A DNA stretch of 64,000 nucleotides from Azotosporobacter soli (GTDB lineage Bacteria; Bacillota; Negativicutes; SG130), in NCBI RefSeq assembly GCF_030542965.1, contig NZ_JAUAOA010000013.1, positions 1 to 64,000 on the forward strand. Direction: 5' to 3'. Position 1 is the stretch's first letter. Each line of letters begins with the position of its first letter. This document shows, in pieces, positions 49,803 through 59,963 of the stretch. The position numbers and the translations under genes were made by a program. The notes under the pieces were generated by a model that saw only the letters and a list, made by a program, of their open reading frames with translations, was not told the origin of the DNA and did not search any database.

Positions 49803-50604
49803 TATGCTGGGCTTGATTACGCTGGTTGTCGTCGCGGCGCTGCTGATCGATTATTTTCGTCTCTTGCGCCGTCCGACGCGTCTTGGCGTTACGGTAGCGC
49901 TCTGCGGCTTGGTGGTCGGCGGTGCGTTGACGCTGACCGCGGTGCTGCCGGACAATGAAATATTGGGTCCGGTCGTGTTTCGCGGCGACGGCGGCGAAAA
50001 GCTGGTGGCGCTGACTTTTGACGATGGACCGTATCCGCCGTATACCGGAGAGGTTTTGGATCTGCTGGCCGAGTTTCGTGTGCCGGCAACCTTTTTCGTG
50101 GTCGGCGAAAATGCCGATCGCCATCCGGAGCTGCTAAAGCGAATGGCGCGCGAAGGCCATCAGGTCGGCAGCCACACCTACCATCACGTTGATCTTTTGA
50201 AGCTCAACGCGCGGGAGCTGGCCGCAGAAATGGATCAGACAAGCCGGGCGATCCAATCGATCACCGGTCATGCGCCGACGGCGATGCGACCGCCGCACGG
50301 CTTTCGTGATCCGGCGATCCTGGCGGCGATGAAGGAACGGAATTTGAAAGTGGTCGAATGGTCCGTGATGAGCCGCGACTGGACCAATCCGGGCGTGGAA
50401 ACAATCGTCGAACGGACGCTGAGCAAGGTGAAGAATGGTTCGATCATCCTGCTGCATGACGGCGACGGTTTGGAAGCAAAAGCGTCGCGCGCGCAATCGG
50501 TCGCGGCCGCAAGGATCATCATCGAACGCCTGCAGGAAGAGGGCTACCGTTTTGTTACGGTGGATGAACTGCAGCGACAAAAAACGGAGGGTGCTTGGCA
50601 ATGA
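49774..50604 (+). CDS. Membrane-anchored polysaccharide deacetylase
   Basis: 276 aa. Two N-terminal hydrophobic segments (about residues 8-27 and 39-57), then a NodB domain: ALTFDDGPYPPYT (catalytic and metal Asp), GSHTYHHVDLL (metal His pair), RPPHGFRD and IILLHDGDG. Removes N- or O-acetyl groups from peptidoglycan or polysaccharide outside the cytoplasmic membrane. Its stop overlaps the pth start (ATGA). Confidence 0.88.
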   Translation: MWDLKLRLVNMLGLITLVVVAALLIDYFRLLRRPTRLGVTVALCGLVVGGALTLTAVLPDNEILGPVVFRGDGGEKLVALTFDDGPYPPYTGEVLDLLAEFRVPATFFVVGENADRHPELLKRMAREGHQVGSHTYHHVDLLKLNARELAAEMDQTSRAIQSITGHAPTAMRPPHGFRDPAILAAMKERNLKVVEWSVMSRDWTNPGVETIVERTLSKVKNGSIILLHDGDGLEAKASRAQSVAAARIIIERLQEEGYRFVTVDELQRQKTEGAWQ

Positions 50605-51161
50605 AGATAATCGTGGGATTGGGAAACCCCGGTCAGGAATATAGCGCGACAAAGCATAATGTCGGTTTCATGGTGCTGGATGAACTGGCCAGCCGCTGGA
50701 ACGTTACCGGCTGGCGAAAACGAAGCAACGCGGAAGTCGCGGAATATCGCCTTGGTTCGGAGGCGGTGCTGCTCGTAAAGCCGCAGACGTACATGAATCT
50801 CAGCGGCACGGCAGTCGGAGAGCTGGCGCGCTGGTATAAGGTCGCGGAAGAAGATATCGTGGTGATTTTCGATGACATGGATCTGCCGACCGGAAAGCTT
50901 CGCTTGCGGATGAAAGGCGGTTCGGGCGGGCATCGCGGCATCGAATCACTGCTCCAGCATCTGGCCAAGGATTCTTTTTTGCGCCTGCGCATGGGCATCG
51001 GTCGTCCGCCTGCCGGCTGGCAGGTCGTAGACTATGTTTTAAGCCGTTTTACCGCCGAAGAGCAACCGCTGATCGCGGCGGCGATCGAGCGCAGCGCGGA
51101 AGCGGTGGAGGCGATCGTGAAGGATGGCATGAATAAGGCGATGAATCTCTTCAACAAGTAG
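50601..51161 (+). CDS. pth: Peptidyl-tRNA hydrolase
   Basis: 186 aa. KIIVGLGNPGQEYSATKHNVGFM with catalytic His20, KPQTYMNLSG, VIFDDMDLPTGKLRLR and GGSGGHRGIES are classical. Recycles stalled peptidyl-tRNAs. ATG overlaps the deacetylase stop. A palindromic element begins directly after its stop codon. Confidence 0.94.
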   Translation: MKIIVGLGNPGQEYSATKHNVGFMVLDELASRWNVTGWRKRSNAEVAEYRLGSEAVLLVKPQTYMNLSGTAVGELARWYKVAEEDIVVIFDDMDLPTGKLRLRMKGGSGGHRGIESLLQHLAKDSFLRLRMGIGRPPAGWQVVDYVLSRFTAEEQPLIAAAIERSAEAVEAIVKDGMNKAMNLFNK

Positions 51162-51285
51162 AGACTGCTGAAAAAGCGCCATCTGCATCGCTTTTCCTGC
51201 GGGCCGCTGGCTTGCGTACTTCCCAGTACGCGGCGCTGCGCAGTCCTCGGTACAGCTAGCACCTGGCACTTTTTGAGCAATCTCT
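51162..51285. repeat. Palindromic MITE-like element abutting pth
   Basis: gagactgctgaaaaagcgcca (51162-51182) and tggcactttttgagcaatctc (51265-51285) are inverted repeats agreeing at 18 of 21 positions. The interior contains the perfect hairpin gcgtact-tccc-agtacgc at 51214-51231. I recall similar intergenic sequences in other anaerobes. No coding potential was seen; the 51286-51368 remainder shows nothing recognisable. Confidence 0.65.
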
Positions 51286-51368
51286 GGCTAGGGCGGCTGA
51301 TGGCAGAACGGGCAGGACGGCTAGTAGCTTCGGGCTAATAGCCAAGCGCCGTGCGCCACGAGCAAACT

Positions 51369-51398
51369 AAAACGGCCCGACGATTGTCGGGCCGTTTT
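51369..51398. terminator. Bidirectional terminator
   Basis: Perfect 13-bp stem aaaacggcccgac / gtcgggccgtttt with a four-base loop, immediately before the end of the uspA-like gene on the minus strand. Confidence 0.9.
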
Positions 51399-51404
51399 GT
51401 CCAT

Positions 51405-51833
51405 CTATTTAACCACTAACACAGGCATATCGGCGTAGGTGACCAGCTTATGCGCGACGCTGCCGAGCAGGAGCGAGGTGAAATTACCGAGGCCGCGCGT
51501 ACCGCAGACCAGCAGATCGGCGTGCTGCTGTTTAGCGTAATTGATCAGCTCATCGGCGGCGTTGCCTTCGAGCACCTTCGTGCGGACGGTGCAGGAGTAG
51601 CCGTCGCAAAGCTTGGCGGTCGACTCGTTTAGTTGTTGCAGGTATTGTTCGCGGATGTTTTCCATGTCGATGAGCTGGCTGGTCGGTTCGAGGCTGATCA
51701 TGCCGACCGATTCCAGTATCGTTACTACGTGAATCTCAGCTTGCGATTGTTTGGCGAATTCCAAGGCCCACTCCAGAGCTTTTTTGCTGCCCTCGGAACC
51801 TTCAAAGGCTAAAACAATTTTTTTTACAGCCAT
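51405..51833 (-). CDS. Universal stress protein (UspA family)
   Basis: 142 aa. KKIVLAFEGSEGSKKALEWALEFA at the N-terminus and the ATP-binding pattern GTRGLGNFTSLLLGSVAHKLVTYADMPVLVV at the C-terminus (G-x2-G-x9-G-S). Cytosolic dimer of general stress. Single gene; promoter not clear. Confidence 0.9.
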   Translation of the reverse strand: MAVKKIVLAFEGSEGSKKALEWALEFAKQSQAEIHVVTILESVGMISLEPTSQLIDMENIREQYLQQLNESTAKLCDGYSCTVRTKVLEGNAADELINYAKQQHADLLVCGTRGLGNFTSLLLGSVAHKLVTYADMPVLVVK

Positions 51834-52005
51834 GATGGAACGCCCCCTCTTTTTATATGCTGTTGATTCTTATTATAAAATGTTCGCGCTTTTCCGTAAT
51901 TTTCCTGCTGTGCTTGCCCGATTATTGAGACTTTGCTATACTGAATCTGGGAAAATTGGTTCGAGTATGGGAAAGTAATAATTTGCCGTAATCGTGAAAT
52001 GACTG

Positions 52006-52035
52006 TTGCGGCGACTTGACCTCCTGTGCTATAAT
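52006..52035 (+). promoter_or_regulatory. Promoter of rpmE
   Basis: TTGCGG (52006-52011), 18-base spacer, TATAAT (52030-52035). About 50 bases before the start codon. In the rest of the 251-base gap upstream nothing was recognised. Confidence 0.65.
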
Positions 52036-52084
52036 AATCGGGTATAAAACGTATTGCGGATTGACAAAGTGAGGTGCAGGATAA

Positions 52085-52282
52085 ATGAGAGAAAATATTC
52101 ATCCGGACTATAACGAAGTGCAAGTGACTTGCGGTTGCGGCAATAAATTCGTTACCGGTTCCGTGAAAAAAGAGCTGCGGGTAGACGTTTGCTCCAAGTG
52201 CCATCCCTTCTACACTGGCCAGCAACGTGCTATTTCCGTTGGCGGTCGTATCGAGAAATTCAATAAGCGTTACAGCAAATAA
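52085..52282 (+). CDS. rpmE: Ribosomal protein L31, zinc-binding type
   Basis: 65 aa. Cys16, Cys18, Cys36 and Cys39 (VTCGCGNKF and [12 protein letters not shown]) identify the C+ zinc-containing L31. Ends with the basic [13 protein letters not shown] after gtgaggtgcagg. First of the rpmE-DUF1385-prfA-prmC order. Confidence 0.95.
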   Translation: MRENIHPDYNEVQVTCGCGNKFVTGSVKKELRVDVCSKCHPFYTGQQRAISVGGRIEKFNKRYSK

Positions 52283-52356
52283 GAATTTCTACCAGCTAGC
52301 AGAGCAGCAATGCTCTGCTACATTTATATAACCGGGACGTATAGGTAGGTGTAGTT

Positions 52357-53253
52357 ATGGAAGCAAAGAAACCGTTGGTTGGCGGCCAAGCCGTCATCGA
52401 GGGCGTGATGATGAAAGGTCCGGGACGCTTGGCGACTGCGGTGCGCGAGCCAAGCGGCAACATTGTCGTGCGCGAAGAAAGCAGCCGTTCGCTGGGCGAA
52501 CGCTATCCCATGCTGAAGAAACCGATGCTGCGCGGCGTTGTGATTCTTGGCGAATCACTGGTTCAGGGCATGAAGGCACTATCTTTTTCTGCCCAGGCGG
52601 CCGGTGAGGAAGGCGAAGAGCTGAGCAACCGTGAAATCGTCTTGACGATGTTATTTGCGTTGGGCTTGGCGGTCTTGCTCTTTGTGATCGTACCGACCTA
52701 TGCGGCTAAATATATCCATAGCGCCGTTACGGATCCCCGACTGTTGAATCTGTTCGAAGGCATCTTGCGCCTGGTCATCTTTTTGCTCTATATCGGTGCG
52801 ATATCGCGCATGAAGGACATCCAAAGAGTGTTCGAATATCACGGCGCCGAACATAAGAGCATTCATGCCTATGAAGCCGGCGTACCGCTGACCGTGGAAG
52901 AGGTGCAGAAGTTCAGCACGCTGCATCCGCGTTGCGGCACGAATTTTCTTTTGATCGTGATGGTGGTAAGCATCATCCTGTTCGCCTTTTTAGGCTGGCC
53001 CGATCTGTGGCTGCGCATCGCCACGCGCGTCGTTTTGCTGCCGTTGGTGGCAGGCATTGCGTATGAAATCATTCGCTTCGCCGGATCGAGCAAGGCGGCC
53101 TGGGTACATTACGTGATTCTGCCCGGACTGTGGCTGCAAAAGCTGACGACCCGCCAGCCGGACGACGCGCAGGTGGAAGTCGCGATTCGCGCGCTGCTTG
53201 CGGTATTGCCGGAACAGGAGCCGCTGGCGGAAAAAGAAACGGTTTCGGCGTAG
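52357..53253 (+). CDS. DUF1385 membrane protein (YqhQ-like)
   Basis: 298 aa. GGQAVIEGVMMKGP at the N-terminus is the family signature. About four membrane segments lie between residues 90 and 230. FEYHGAEHKSIHAYE and FSTLHPRCGTNFL contain conserved His/Cys residues suggesting a metal-dependent enzyme. Function is unknown; the gene is nearly always next to prfA in anaerobic Firmicutes. ATG after gtaggtgtagtt. Confidence 0.88.
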   Translation: MEAKKPLVGGQAVIEGVMMKGPGRLATAVREPSGNIVVREESSRSLGERYPMLKKPMLRGVVILGESLVQGMKALSFSAQAAGEEGEELSNREIVLTMLFALGLAVLLFVIVPTYAAKYIHSAVTDPRLLNLFEGILRLVIFLLYIGAISRMKDIQRVFEYHGAEHKSIHAYEAGVPLTVEEVQKFSTLHPRCGTNFLLIVMVVSIILFAFLGWPDLWLRIATRVVLLPLVAGIAYEIIRFAGSSKAAWVHYVILPGLWLQKLTTRQPDDAQVEVAIRALLAVLPEQEPLAEKETVSA

Positions 53254-53305
53254 CGGCGACGCCAACATTGTTAAGAATACGGCTGTTTAGGAGCGTAACA
53301 TAAGC

Positions 53306-54373
53306 ATGTTAGACAAATTACAGGTCATTGAAGACCGTTATCTGGAATTGGAAAATCTGATCAGCGACCCGTCCGTGATTGCCAATATGACGGAATGGCA
53401 GAAGCATACCAAGGCGCATTCGCGCATGACGCCGATCATCGTCAAGTTTCGTGAATACAAAGAGGTGCGTAAGGGCCTGGCCGACACCTTGGAAATGCTC
53501 GATGAGAATCTGGACGATGAGATGCGTTCGATGGCGCAGGCGGAGTTGAATGAACTCAAGGAACGCAACAGCCAGCTCGAAGAAGAAATGCGCATTCTCC
53601 TGATGCCGCGTGACCCTAATGATGAAAAAAGCGTCATCGTCGAAATCCGCGGCGGCGCAGGCGGTGATGAAGCGGCCTTGTTCGCCGGCGATCTCTTTCG
53701 CATGTATACGCGTTATGCCGACAATCGGGGCTGGCGGACGGAACTGCTTGACTCCAATGCATCCGATCTCGGCGGCTTTAAAGAAGTCGTCTTTGAAATC
53801 GATGGCGACGGCGCTTACAGCCGTCTGAAGTTTGAAAGCGGCGTGCATCGCGTGCAACGGGTACCGGAAACGGAATCAAGCGGGCGCATCCACACTTCGA
53901 CGGTCACGGTCGCGGTATTGCCGGAAGCCGAAGAAGTCGATGTCGCAATTAACAACAACGATCTGCGCATCGACACCTATTGCGCGAGCGGCGCGGGCGG
54001 ACAGCACGTCAATAAGACGGAATCGGCGGTGCGGATCACGCATCTGCCTACCGGCGTCGTCGTACAGTGCCAGGATGAAAAATCGCAGCTGAAGAATAAA
54101 GAAAAATGCATGCGCGTTCTGCGCGCAAAACTGTTGGAACTGGCGCAGGCCGAGCAACATGCCGAGCAAGCCGAGGTGCGCAAGAATCAGGTCGGAACCG
54201 GCGACCGCAGTGAACGGATCCGAACCTATAATTTTCCTCAGGGACGCGTTACCGATCATCGCATCGGCCTAACGCTGCACAAATTGGATTTCGTACTGAA
54301 CGGCGATTTGGACGAATTGATCGACGCGCTCAACACGGCCGCTCAAAGCGAGCGGATGAAACAGGTGGACTAG
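53306..54373 (+). CDS. prfA: Peptide chain release factor 1
   Basis: 355 aa. GGQ catalytic motif in [16 protein letters not shown] (Gln is methylated by PrmC) and the stop-codon reading segment (MRI... [14 protein letters not shown] with the PxT tripeptide seen here as PET). DHRIG(L)TL near the C-terminus is typical. One base from prmC, whose product modifies it. Confidence 0.94.
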   Translation: MLDKLQVIEDRYLELENLISDPSVIANMTEWQKHTKAHSRMTPIIVKFREYKEVRKGLADTLEMLDENLDDEMRSMAQAELNELKERNSQLEEEMRILLMPRDPNDEKSVIVEIRGGAGGDEAALFAGDLFRMYTRYADNRGWRTELLDSNASDLGGFKEVVFEIDGDGAYSRLKFESGVHRVQRVPETESSGRIHTSTVTVAVLPEAEEVDVAINNNDLRIDTYCASGAGGQHVNKTESAVRITHLPTGVVVQCQDEKSQLKNKEKCMRVLRAKLLELAQAEQHAEQAEVRKNQVGTGDRSERIRTYNFPQGRVTDHRIGLTLHKLDFVLNGDLDELIDALNTAAQSERMKQVD

Positions 54374-54374
54374 A

Positions 54375-55241
54375 ATGGAGCAGCGCAAGGAAAAATGGAA
54401 CATTGGTTCTATCTTGCAGTGGACCGGGCAGTACTTTGCGGACAAAGGGGTGGAAAATCCCCGCCTGGATGCGGAAGTACTGCTTTCCCATGTCCTAGGC
54501 AAGGATCGGTTGTATCTTTATGTTCATTTCGATCAGCCGTTGCAGGATGAAGAGTTGACGGCTTTTCGCGCCGCCGTGCTGCGCCGGGCCAAACGGGAAC
54601 CGGTCGCTTATATTCTGTCGTGCAAGGAATTCATGGGCTATGATTTTTTTGTCACGCCGGCGGTGCTGATCCCGCGCCCCGACACGGAGATCTTGGTGGG
54701 AGCGGTACTGGAAAAACTGACGCAGCGCGCAGGAAAACTGCGCTTGCTTGACATTGGAACCGGTAGCGGCGCGATTATCATCAGTTTACTGAAAGCATTG
54801 CCGGAAGCGAGCGGCGTCGCGGTGGACTTATCGCCGGATGCGCTGGCCGTTGCAAAGCAGAATGCGCAGCGCCTCGGCGTTGCGGAGCGTTTGGAATTCA
54901 GAGAGGGCGATCTCCTGAAGCCGGTGAACGGCGAAACCTTTGACTTGATCGTATCCAATCCGCCCTATATCCCGCAAGCGGATATGGCGACGCTGGAGCC
55001 GGAAGTCCGCAGCGAACCGACGCTGGCGCTTGTCGCGGGCGTCGATGGTCTCGATTGCTATCGGCGTTTGCTGCTGGACGGGCGAAAATACCTGGCAGAG
55101 GGCGGCTTGCTGGCTTTGGAAGTCGGAATTCACCAGGCGAAAAGCGTCGCCCGTTTGGCGCAGGAAGCGGGCTGGGGGGCGAGTGAGATCTGCCTGGATT
55201 ACTCCGGCATCGAACGCGTGGTGCTGGTGGAAAGAGGGTGA
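54375..55241 (+). CDS. prmC: Release factor glutamine N5-methyltransferase
   Basis: 288 aa. N-terminal helical RF-binding domain (1-85), FMGYDFFVTPAVLIPRPDTE, SAM motif LLDIGTGSGAIIISLL, and SNPPYIPQADM (NPPY). Methylates the GGQ Gln of RF1/RF2. In B. subtilis spoIIR follows; here ywlC follows directly. Confidence 0.94.
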   Translation: MEQRKEKWNIGSILQWTGQYFADKGVENPRLDAEVLLSHVLGKDRLYLYVHFDQPLQDEELTAFRAAVLRRAKREPVAYILSCKEFMGYDFFVTPAVLIPRPDTEILVGAVLEKLTQRAGKLRLLDIGTGSGAIIISLLKALPEASGVAVDLSPDALAVAKQNAQRLGVAERLEFREGDLLKPVNGETFDLIVSNPPYIPQADMATLEPEVRSEPTLALVAGVDGLDCYRRLLLDGRKYLAEGGLLALEVGIHQAKSVARLAQEAGWGASEICLDYSGIERVVLVERG

Positions 55242-55249
55242 ATGCTGGG

Positions 55250-56317
55250 ATGGAAACACGCTATCTGACGATCCGGCGCGAAGCGCCGGACGAGGAAATC
55301 ATGCAAATCGCGGCTGCGCTGCTCAGAGAGGGGCGGCTTGTCGCATTCCCGACCGAGACGGTATACGGGCTCGGCGCAAACGGTCTCGACTGCGCGGCGG
55401 TCAAAGCGATTTACCTTGCAAAAGGCCGTCCGTCGGATAACCCGTTGATCCTGCATATCGCAAAGCCGGAAGACGCGGCGCGTCTGGCGCGCGAAATCAA
55501 TGCCAACGCCCGTGCGCTGATGGCGGCCTTCTGGCCGGGCCCGCTGACTCTTGTCCTGCCGCGGCGCGACAGTGTGCCGGATGCGGTGACAGGAGGCCTC
55601 GACAGCGTGGCGATCCGGCTGCCGAATTGTCCGGTGGCGCGTCGGCTGATAGAACTGGCTGGTGTGCCGATTGCAGCGCCGAGCGCCAATACGTCCGGTC
55701 GTCCGAGTCCGACGACTGCGCAGGCGGTCATCGATGATTTAGCCGGACGCATTGACGCCGTGCTTGACGGCGGACCTTGCGGCATTGGCCTTGAGTCGAC
55801 CGTCGTCGATTGCACGACGCCGGTGCCCACGATTCTTCGCCCCGGCGGCATCACGCGCGAGCAGCTCGAGGCGGTGCTCGGCGAAGTCGAAATCGATGCG
55901 GCGCTGACGCAGCCGAAAGAGACGCCGCGTTCGCCGGGTATGAAATATAAGCATTATGCACCAAAGGCGCCGCTTTTTCTTTTTGAAGGCGAGGCGGAAG
56001 CAACTGCCGCAGCGCTCCTGGCGGAAGTAAAAGCCGCGCTTGGGCGCGGCGAAAAAGTCGGCGCGCTGGTCGATGAGACAACGGCGCTGCTTTTGCCGCA
56101 GGAAACCGTGACGGTCTGTTATGGCCCGCGCGGCGACATCAAGGCCGCGGCGGCGAGACTCTATACGGCGCTGCGCAGTTTTGACCGCCAGGCGGTGGCG
56201 GTCATTTATGCGACCGGCGTAGCGGAGGATGGTTTGGGTCTTGCGTTGATGAATCGCCTGCGCAAAGCGAGCGGTTATCAGATTCGCTGCATCAAAGGAG
56301 GAGTCGATCATGGCTGA
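55250..56317 (+). CDS. ywlC: Threonylcarbamoyl-AMP synthase (Sua5 type)
   Basis: About 355 aa. YrdC domain (REGRLVAFPTETVYGLGANGL, KGRPSDNPLILHI, APSANTSGRPSPTTAQAV with the SxN motif) plus the C-terminal Sua5 domain (about 240-355), linked by SPGMKYKHYAPKAPL. Makes TC-AMP for t6A37 tRNA modification. An alternative GTG at 55238 overlaps the prmC stop. The phosphatase gene overlaps its end by 8 bases. Confidence 0.92.
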   Translation: METRYLTIRREAPDEEIMQIAAALLREGRLVAFPTETVYGLGANGLDCAAVKAIYLAKGRPSDNPLILHIAKPEDAARLAREINANARALMAAFWPGPLTLVLPRRDSVPDAVTGGLDSVAIRLPNCPVARRLIELAGVPIAAPSANTSGRPSPTTAQAVIDDLAGRIDAVLDGGPCGIGLESTVVDCTTPVPTILRPGGITREQLEAVLGEVEIDAALTQPKETPRSPGMKYKHYAPKAPLFLFEGEAEATAAALLAEVKAALGRGEKVGALVDETTALLLPQETVTVCYGPRGDIKAAAARLYTALRSFDRQAVAVIYATGVAEDGLGLALMNRLRKASGYQIRCIKGGVDHG

Positions 56318-56774
56318 GATTGTCTTCGTCTGTACAGGGAATATTTGTCGCAGTCCGATGGCGGAAACACTGCTGCGCAACAAGATTGCGCTTGCCGGCT
56401 TGCAGGACCGACTGACGGTTCGCTCTGCTGGCTTGGCGGCGCCGACTGGCAGCCCGGCATCGGAGGGCGCAAAAAAGGCGATGGCCAAACGCGGCCTTAC
56501 GATAGATGCGCATCGGGCGACGCAAATGACGCTGGGCCTTGTCGATCAAGCCGATTTGGTATTGACGATGACCGAGCGCCACCGCCTCAGCATTTTGCAG
56601 GCGGCGCCGGAAGCGGCCAATAAAACATGGGGTCTGAAAGAATACGCCGGATTATTGGGCGATGTGGAAGATCCCTATGGCGGCAGCGACGCGGTTTACG
56701 AAAGCTGCGCGGCAGAACTGGAAGAATTGCTGGACGCCGTCTGGGAAAAAGTTAGCCGACTGGCAGGAAAATAG
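56310..56774 (+). CDS. Low-molecular-weight protein phosphatase
   Basis: 154 aa. P-loop VCTGNICRSP (residues 7-16, nucleophile Cys8) and catalytic Asp in DVEDPYGG. Positional homologue of B. subtilis YwlE, a protein-arginine phosphatase that has Thr in CTGNTCRSP; here the residue is Ile, as in tyrosine phosphatases. Tyrosine specificity is therefore more likely. ATG after aaggagg inside ywlC. Confidence 0.9.
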   Translation: MAEIVFVCTGNICRSPMAETLLRNKIALAGLQDRLTVRSAGLAAPTGSPASEGAKKAMAKRGLTIDAHRATQMTLGLVDQADLVLTMTERHRLSILQAAPEAANKTWGLKEYAGLLGDVEDPYGGSDAVYESCAAELEELLDAVWEKVSRLAGK

Positions 56775-56805
56775 AGCCGGCGGTAGAAAGTAGAGGAGAT
56801 GCAAA

Positions 56806-57249
56806 ATGAAAATAGCAATCGGCAGTGATCATGGCGGTTTTCGTTTGAAAGAAGAAATTGTCGCCCAACTGGCGCAGCTTCAACTGGAGGTCAAGGATTT
56901 CGGCACGCACTCCGGCGAAGCGATTGATTATCCTGAAATTGCCGAGGTGGTGGCCAAAGCGGTTGTCACCAAGGAATTTGATTTGGGCATCCTGATCTGC
57001 GGCACCGGCATTGGCATCAGCATCGCGGCCAACAAGATCAAAGGCGTCCGCGCGGCGGTCTGCGGCGATGTTTTTTCCGCGCAGATGGCGCGCGAGCATA
57101 ATAATGCCAACATCCTGGCGCTGGGCGAGCGCGTGATCGGCAGCGGTCTGGCGCGCATGATCGTCGAAACGTTCTTGAAAACGGAGTTTGCCGGTGGACG
57201 GCATGCCAAGCGGGTAGATAAGATCAGCCGCTTAGAGGAAGACTGCTAG
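56806..57249 (+). CDS. rpiB: Ribose-5-phosphate isomerase B
   Basis: 147 aa. KIAIGSDHGGFRLKEEIVAQL, DYPEIAEVVAKAV, LICGTGIGISIAANKIKGVRAA (catalytic Cys) and HNNANILALGERVIG. Interconverts ribose-5-P and ribulose-5-P, feeding PRPP synthesis and pentose recycling. Follows the phosphatase after 31 bases; ywlG follows after 18 bases. Confidence 0.94.
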   Translation: MKIAIGSDHGGFRLKEEIVAQLAQLQLEVKDFGTHSGEAIDYPEIAEVVAKAVVTKEFDLGILICGTGIGISIAANKIKGVRAAVCGDVFSAQMAREHNNANILALGERVIGSGLARMIVETFLKTEFAGGRHAKRVDKISRLEEDC

Positions 57250-57267
57250 CAAAGGCGGGTGGCAGGC

Positions 57268-57813
57268 ATGGAGTTTAGACAAGAAATAGCGGATGAAACA
57301 AGCCGTGCGATCGACGAACTCTTACGTCTCAGCGAGATAAAGCCGGGACAGATTGTGGTCATCGGCTGCAGCACCAGCGAAGTCTGCGGCGAGAGAATCG
57401 GTTCGGCCGGGTCGAGCGAAGTGGCGGCGGCCTTGTTGGACGCCTTGCTGGCGGCCGGCAAAACGGCGGGCGTTTATCTGGCGATCCAGTGCTGCGAGCA
57501 TTTGAACCGTGCGCTGGTGGTCGAAAAAGCGGCGGCCGAACGATATGGCCTGGACGAAGTTTGCGTGCTCCCGGTACGGCAAGCCGGCGGTGCGCTGGCG
57601 GCCTGTGCGATGCAGCGTTATGAAGCGCCGGTGGTCGTTGAGGCTATCGAGGCGCATGCCGGGCTCGACATCGGCCAGACGCTTATCGGCATGCACTTAA
57701 AACGCGTGGCAGTACCGCTGCGCTTAGAACAAAAAAGCATTGGGCAGGCTGCGTTGACAGCGGCTAAGACTCGGGCGAAACTCATCGGCGGCCCACGGGC
57801 CGTCTATCCCTAA
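57268..57813 (+). CDS. ywlG: TIGR01440/DUF436 family protein (YwlG)
   Basis: 181 aa. VVIGCSTSEVCGERIGSAGS at residues 31-50, VYLAIQCCEHLNRALVVE and PVRQAGGALAA are the conserved blocks. Unknown function, possibly a metal-binding enzyme by its conserved Cys/His/Glu residues. Constantly between rpiB and glyA. The start ATG is preferred to GTG 57259 by spacing from aaaggcggg. Confidence 0.9.
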   Translation: MEFRQEIADETSRAIDELLRLSEIKPGQIVVIGCSTSEVCGERIGSAGSSEVAAALLDALLAAGKTAGVYLAIQCCEHLNRALVVEKAAAERYGLDEVCVLPVRQAGGALAACAMQRYEAPVVVEAIEAHAGLDIGQTLIGMHLKRVAVPLRLEQKSIGQAALTAAKTRAKLIGGPRAVYP

Positions 57814-57881
57814 GCAGTTCATTTTGCGGCAATGCCGCAGGTAGATGAATATAAATCTGGCAAATGGGGGAATAAAGAGTT

Positions 57882-59117
57882 ATGAGTAAATTGGCAAGCT
57901 TTGATCCGGAAATCGCAAAGGCAATGGACCTGGAGCTGCAGCGTCAGCAAAACAAATTGGAATTGATCGCTTCGGAAAATTTCGTCAGTCCGGTGATTAT
58001 GGAAGCCCAAGGCTCGGTACTGACTAACAAATATGCCGAAGGGTATCCGGGCCGTCGTTACTACGGCGGCTGCGAACACGTCGATGTCGTGGAACAGCTG
58101 GCTATCGACCGGGTAAAAGCGCTGTTCGGCGCGGAACACGCCAATGTCCAGCCGCATTCCGGCGCATCGGCTAACACCGCGGTATACTTCGCCTGTTTGA
58201 AACCGGGCGATACGATTCTCGGCATGAACCTGGCGCATGGCGGCCATCTGACGCATGGCAGCCCGGTCAATATTTCCGGCAAGTATTTCAACATTGTGCC
58301 GTACGGCGTCGAAGAAGGCAGTCATACGATCGATTATGACAAAGTGGCTGAGTTGGCGCGCGAGCACAAGCCTAAAATGCTGGTTGCCGGAGCGAGCGCG
58401 TATGCGAGAATCATTGATTTTGCACGTTTGGGTGAAATAGCCCGCGAAGTCGGTGCATTGTTCATGGTCGACATGGCGCATATCGCCGGACTGGTAGCCG
58501 CCGGCCTTCATCCGTCGCCGGTACCGCATGCCGATATCGTAACGACGACAACGCATAAGACGCTGCGCGGACCGCGCGGCGGCGTGATTCTCTGCAAGCA
58601 GGAACTGGCGGCCGCGATCGACAAGGCGGTTTTCCCCGGTTTGCAGGGCGGCCCATTGATGCATGTCATCGCGGCCAAGGCCGTTTCGTTCAAGGAAGCT
58701 TCGAGCGAAGAATTTCGGCGTTATCAAAAACAGATCGTCAAGAATGCGGCGGCGCTGGCCGCCAAACTGATGGAACGCGGCTTTACGCTGGTCTCCGGCG
58801 GAACCGACAACCATCTGATGCTGGTCGATTTGCGTCCGCAGAACTTAACCGGCAAAGTGGCGGAAAAAGTGCTCGATGAAGTGGGCGTGACCGTCAACAA
58901 GAATTCGATTCCGTTCGATCCGACCAGTCCGTTCGTCACCAGCGGCATCCGCATCGGTACGCCCGCGCTGACCTCGCGCGGCATGGACGAGGCGGCGATG
59001 GCCGAAGTCGGCGAAATTATCGCGCTGGTATTGCTGCAGCCGGAAGACGAAGCCGCAAAAGCGGAAGCAAAAACGCGCATCGCCGCGCTTTGCAAAAAAT
59101 TCCCGTTGTATGCCTAA
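57882..59117 (+). CDS. glyA: Serine hydroxymethyltransferase
   Basis: 411 aa PLP enzyme: serine + THF to glycine + methylene-THF. [38 protein letters not shown] and the Schiff-base lysine in [15 protein letters not shown] (about residue 226). ATG after gggggaataaagagtt. Upstream 68 bases contain a weak hairpin (ttttgcggcaatgccgcag). Confidence 0.95.
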   Translation: MSKLASFDPEIAKAMDLELQRQQNKLELIASENFVSPVIMEAQGSVLTNKYAEGYPGRRYYGGCEHVDVVEQLAIDRVKALFGAEHANVQPHSGASANTAVYFACLKPGDTILGMNLAHGGHLTHGSPVNISGKYFNIVPYGVEEGSHTIDYDKVAELAREHKPKMLVAGASAYARIIDFARLGEIAREVGALFMVDMAHIAGLVAAGLHPSPVPHADIVTTTTHKTLRGPRGGVILCKQELAAAIDKAVFPGLQGGPLMHVIAAKAVSFKEASSEEFRRYQKQIVKNAAALAAKLMERGFTLVSGGTDNHLMLVDLRPQNLTGKVAEKVLDEVGVTVNKNSIPFDPTSPFVTSGIRIGTPALTSRGMDEAAMAEVGEIIALVLLQPEDEAAKAEAKTRIAALCKKFPLYA

Positions 59118-59137
59118 TGTGTAATAAGGAAAGGTAG

Positions 59138-59773
<636 letters not shown>

Positions 59774-59777
59774 AAGG

Positions 59778-59821
59778 AAACGCCGCCGCTTTTCTGCGCA
59801 GAAAAGCGGCGGCGTTTTTAC
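59778..59821 (+). terminator. Terminator of upp
   Basis: Perfect stem aaacgccgccgcttttctg / cagaaaagcggcggcgttt with T tract. Confidence 0.92.
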
Positions 59822-59963
59822 GTAGTCGCAAAGTCCTAGCAGGGAGGATAAGTGGTGCTTTTACCCAGGAAGAGGAGGATTTACCTGCTTTATGTGGAAG
59901 GTAATTGATACATCGCTTATCGAGGCCAATTGTTGCGGATCAAATGCTAAAGGGGTGAAGGCT

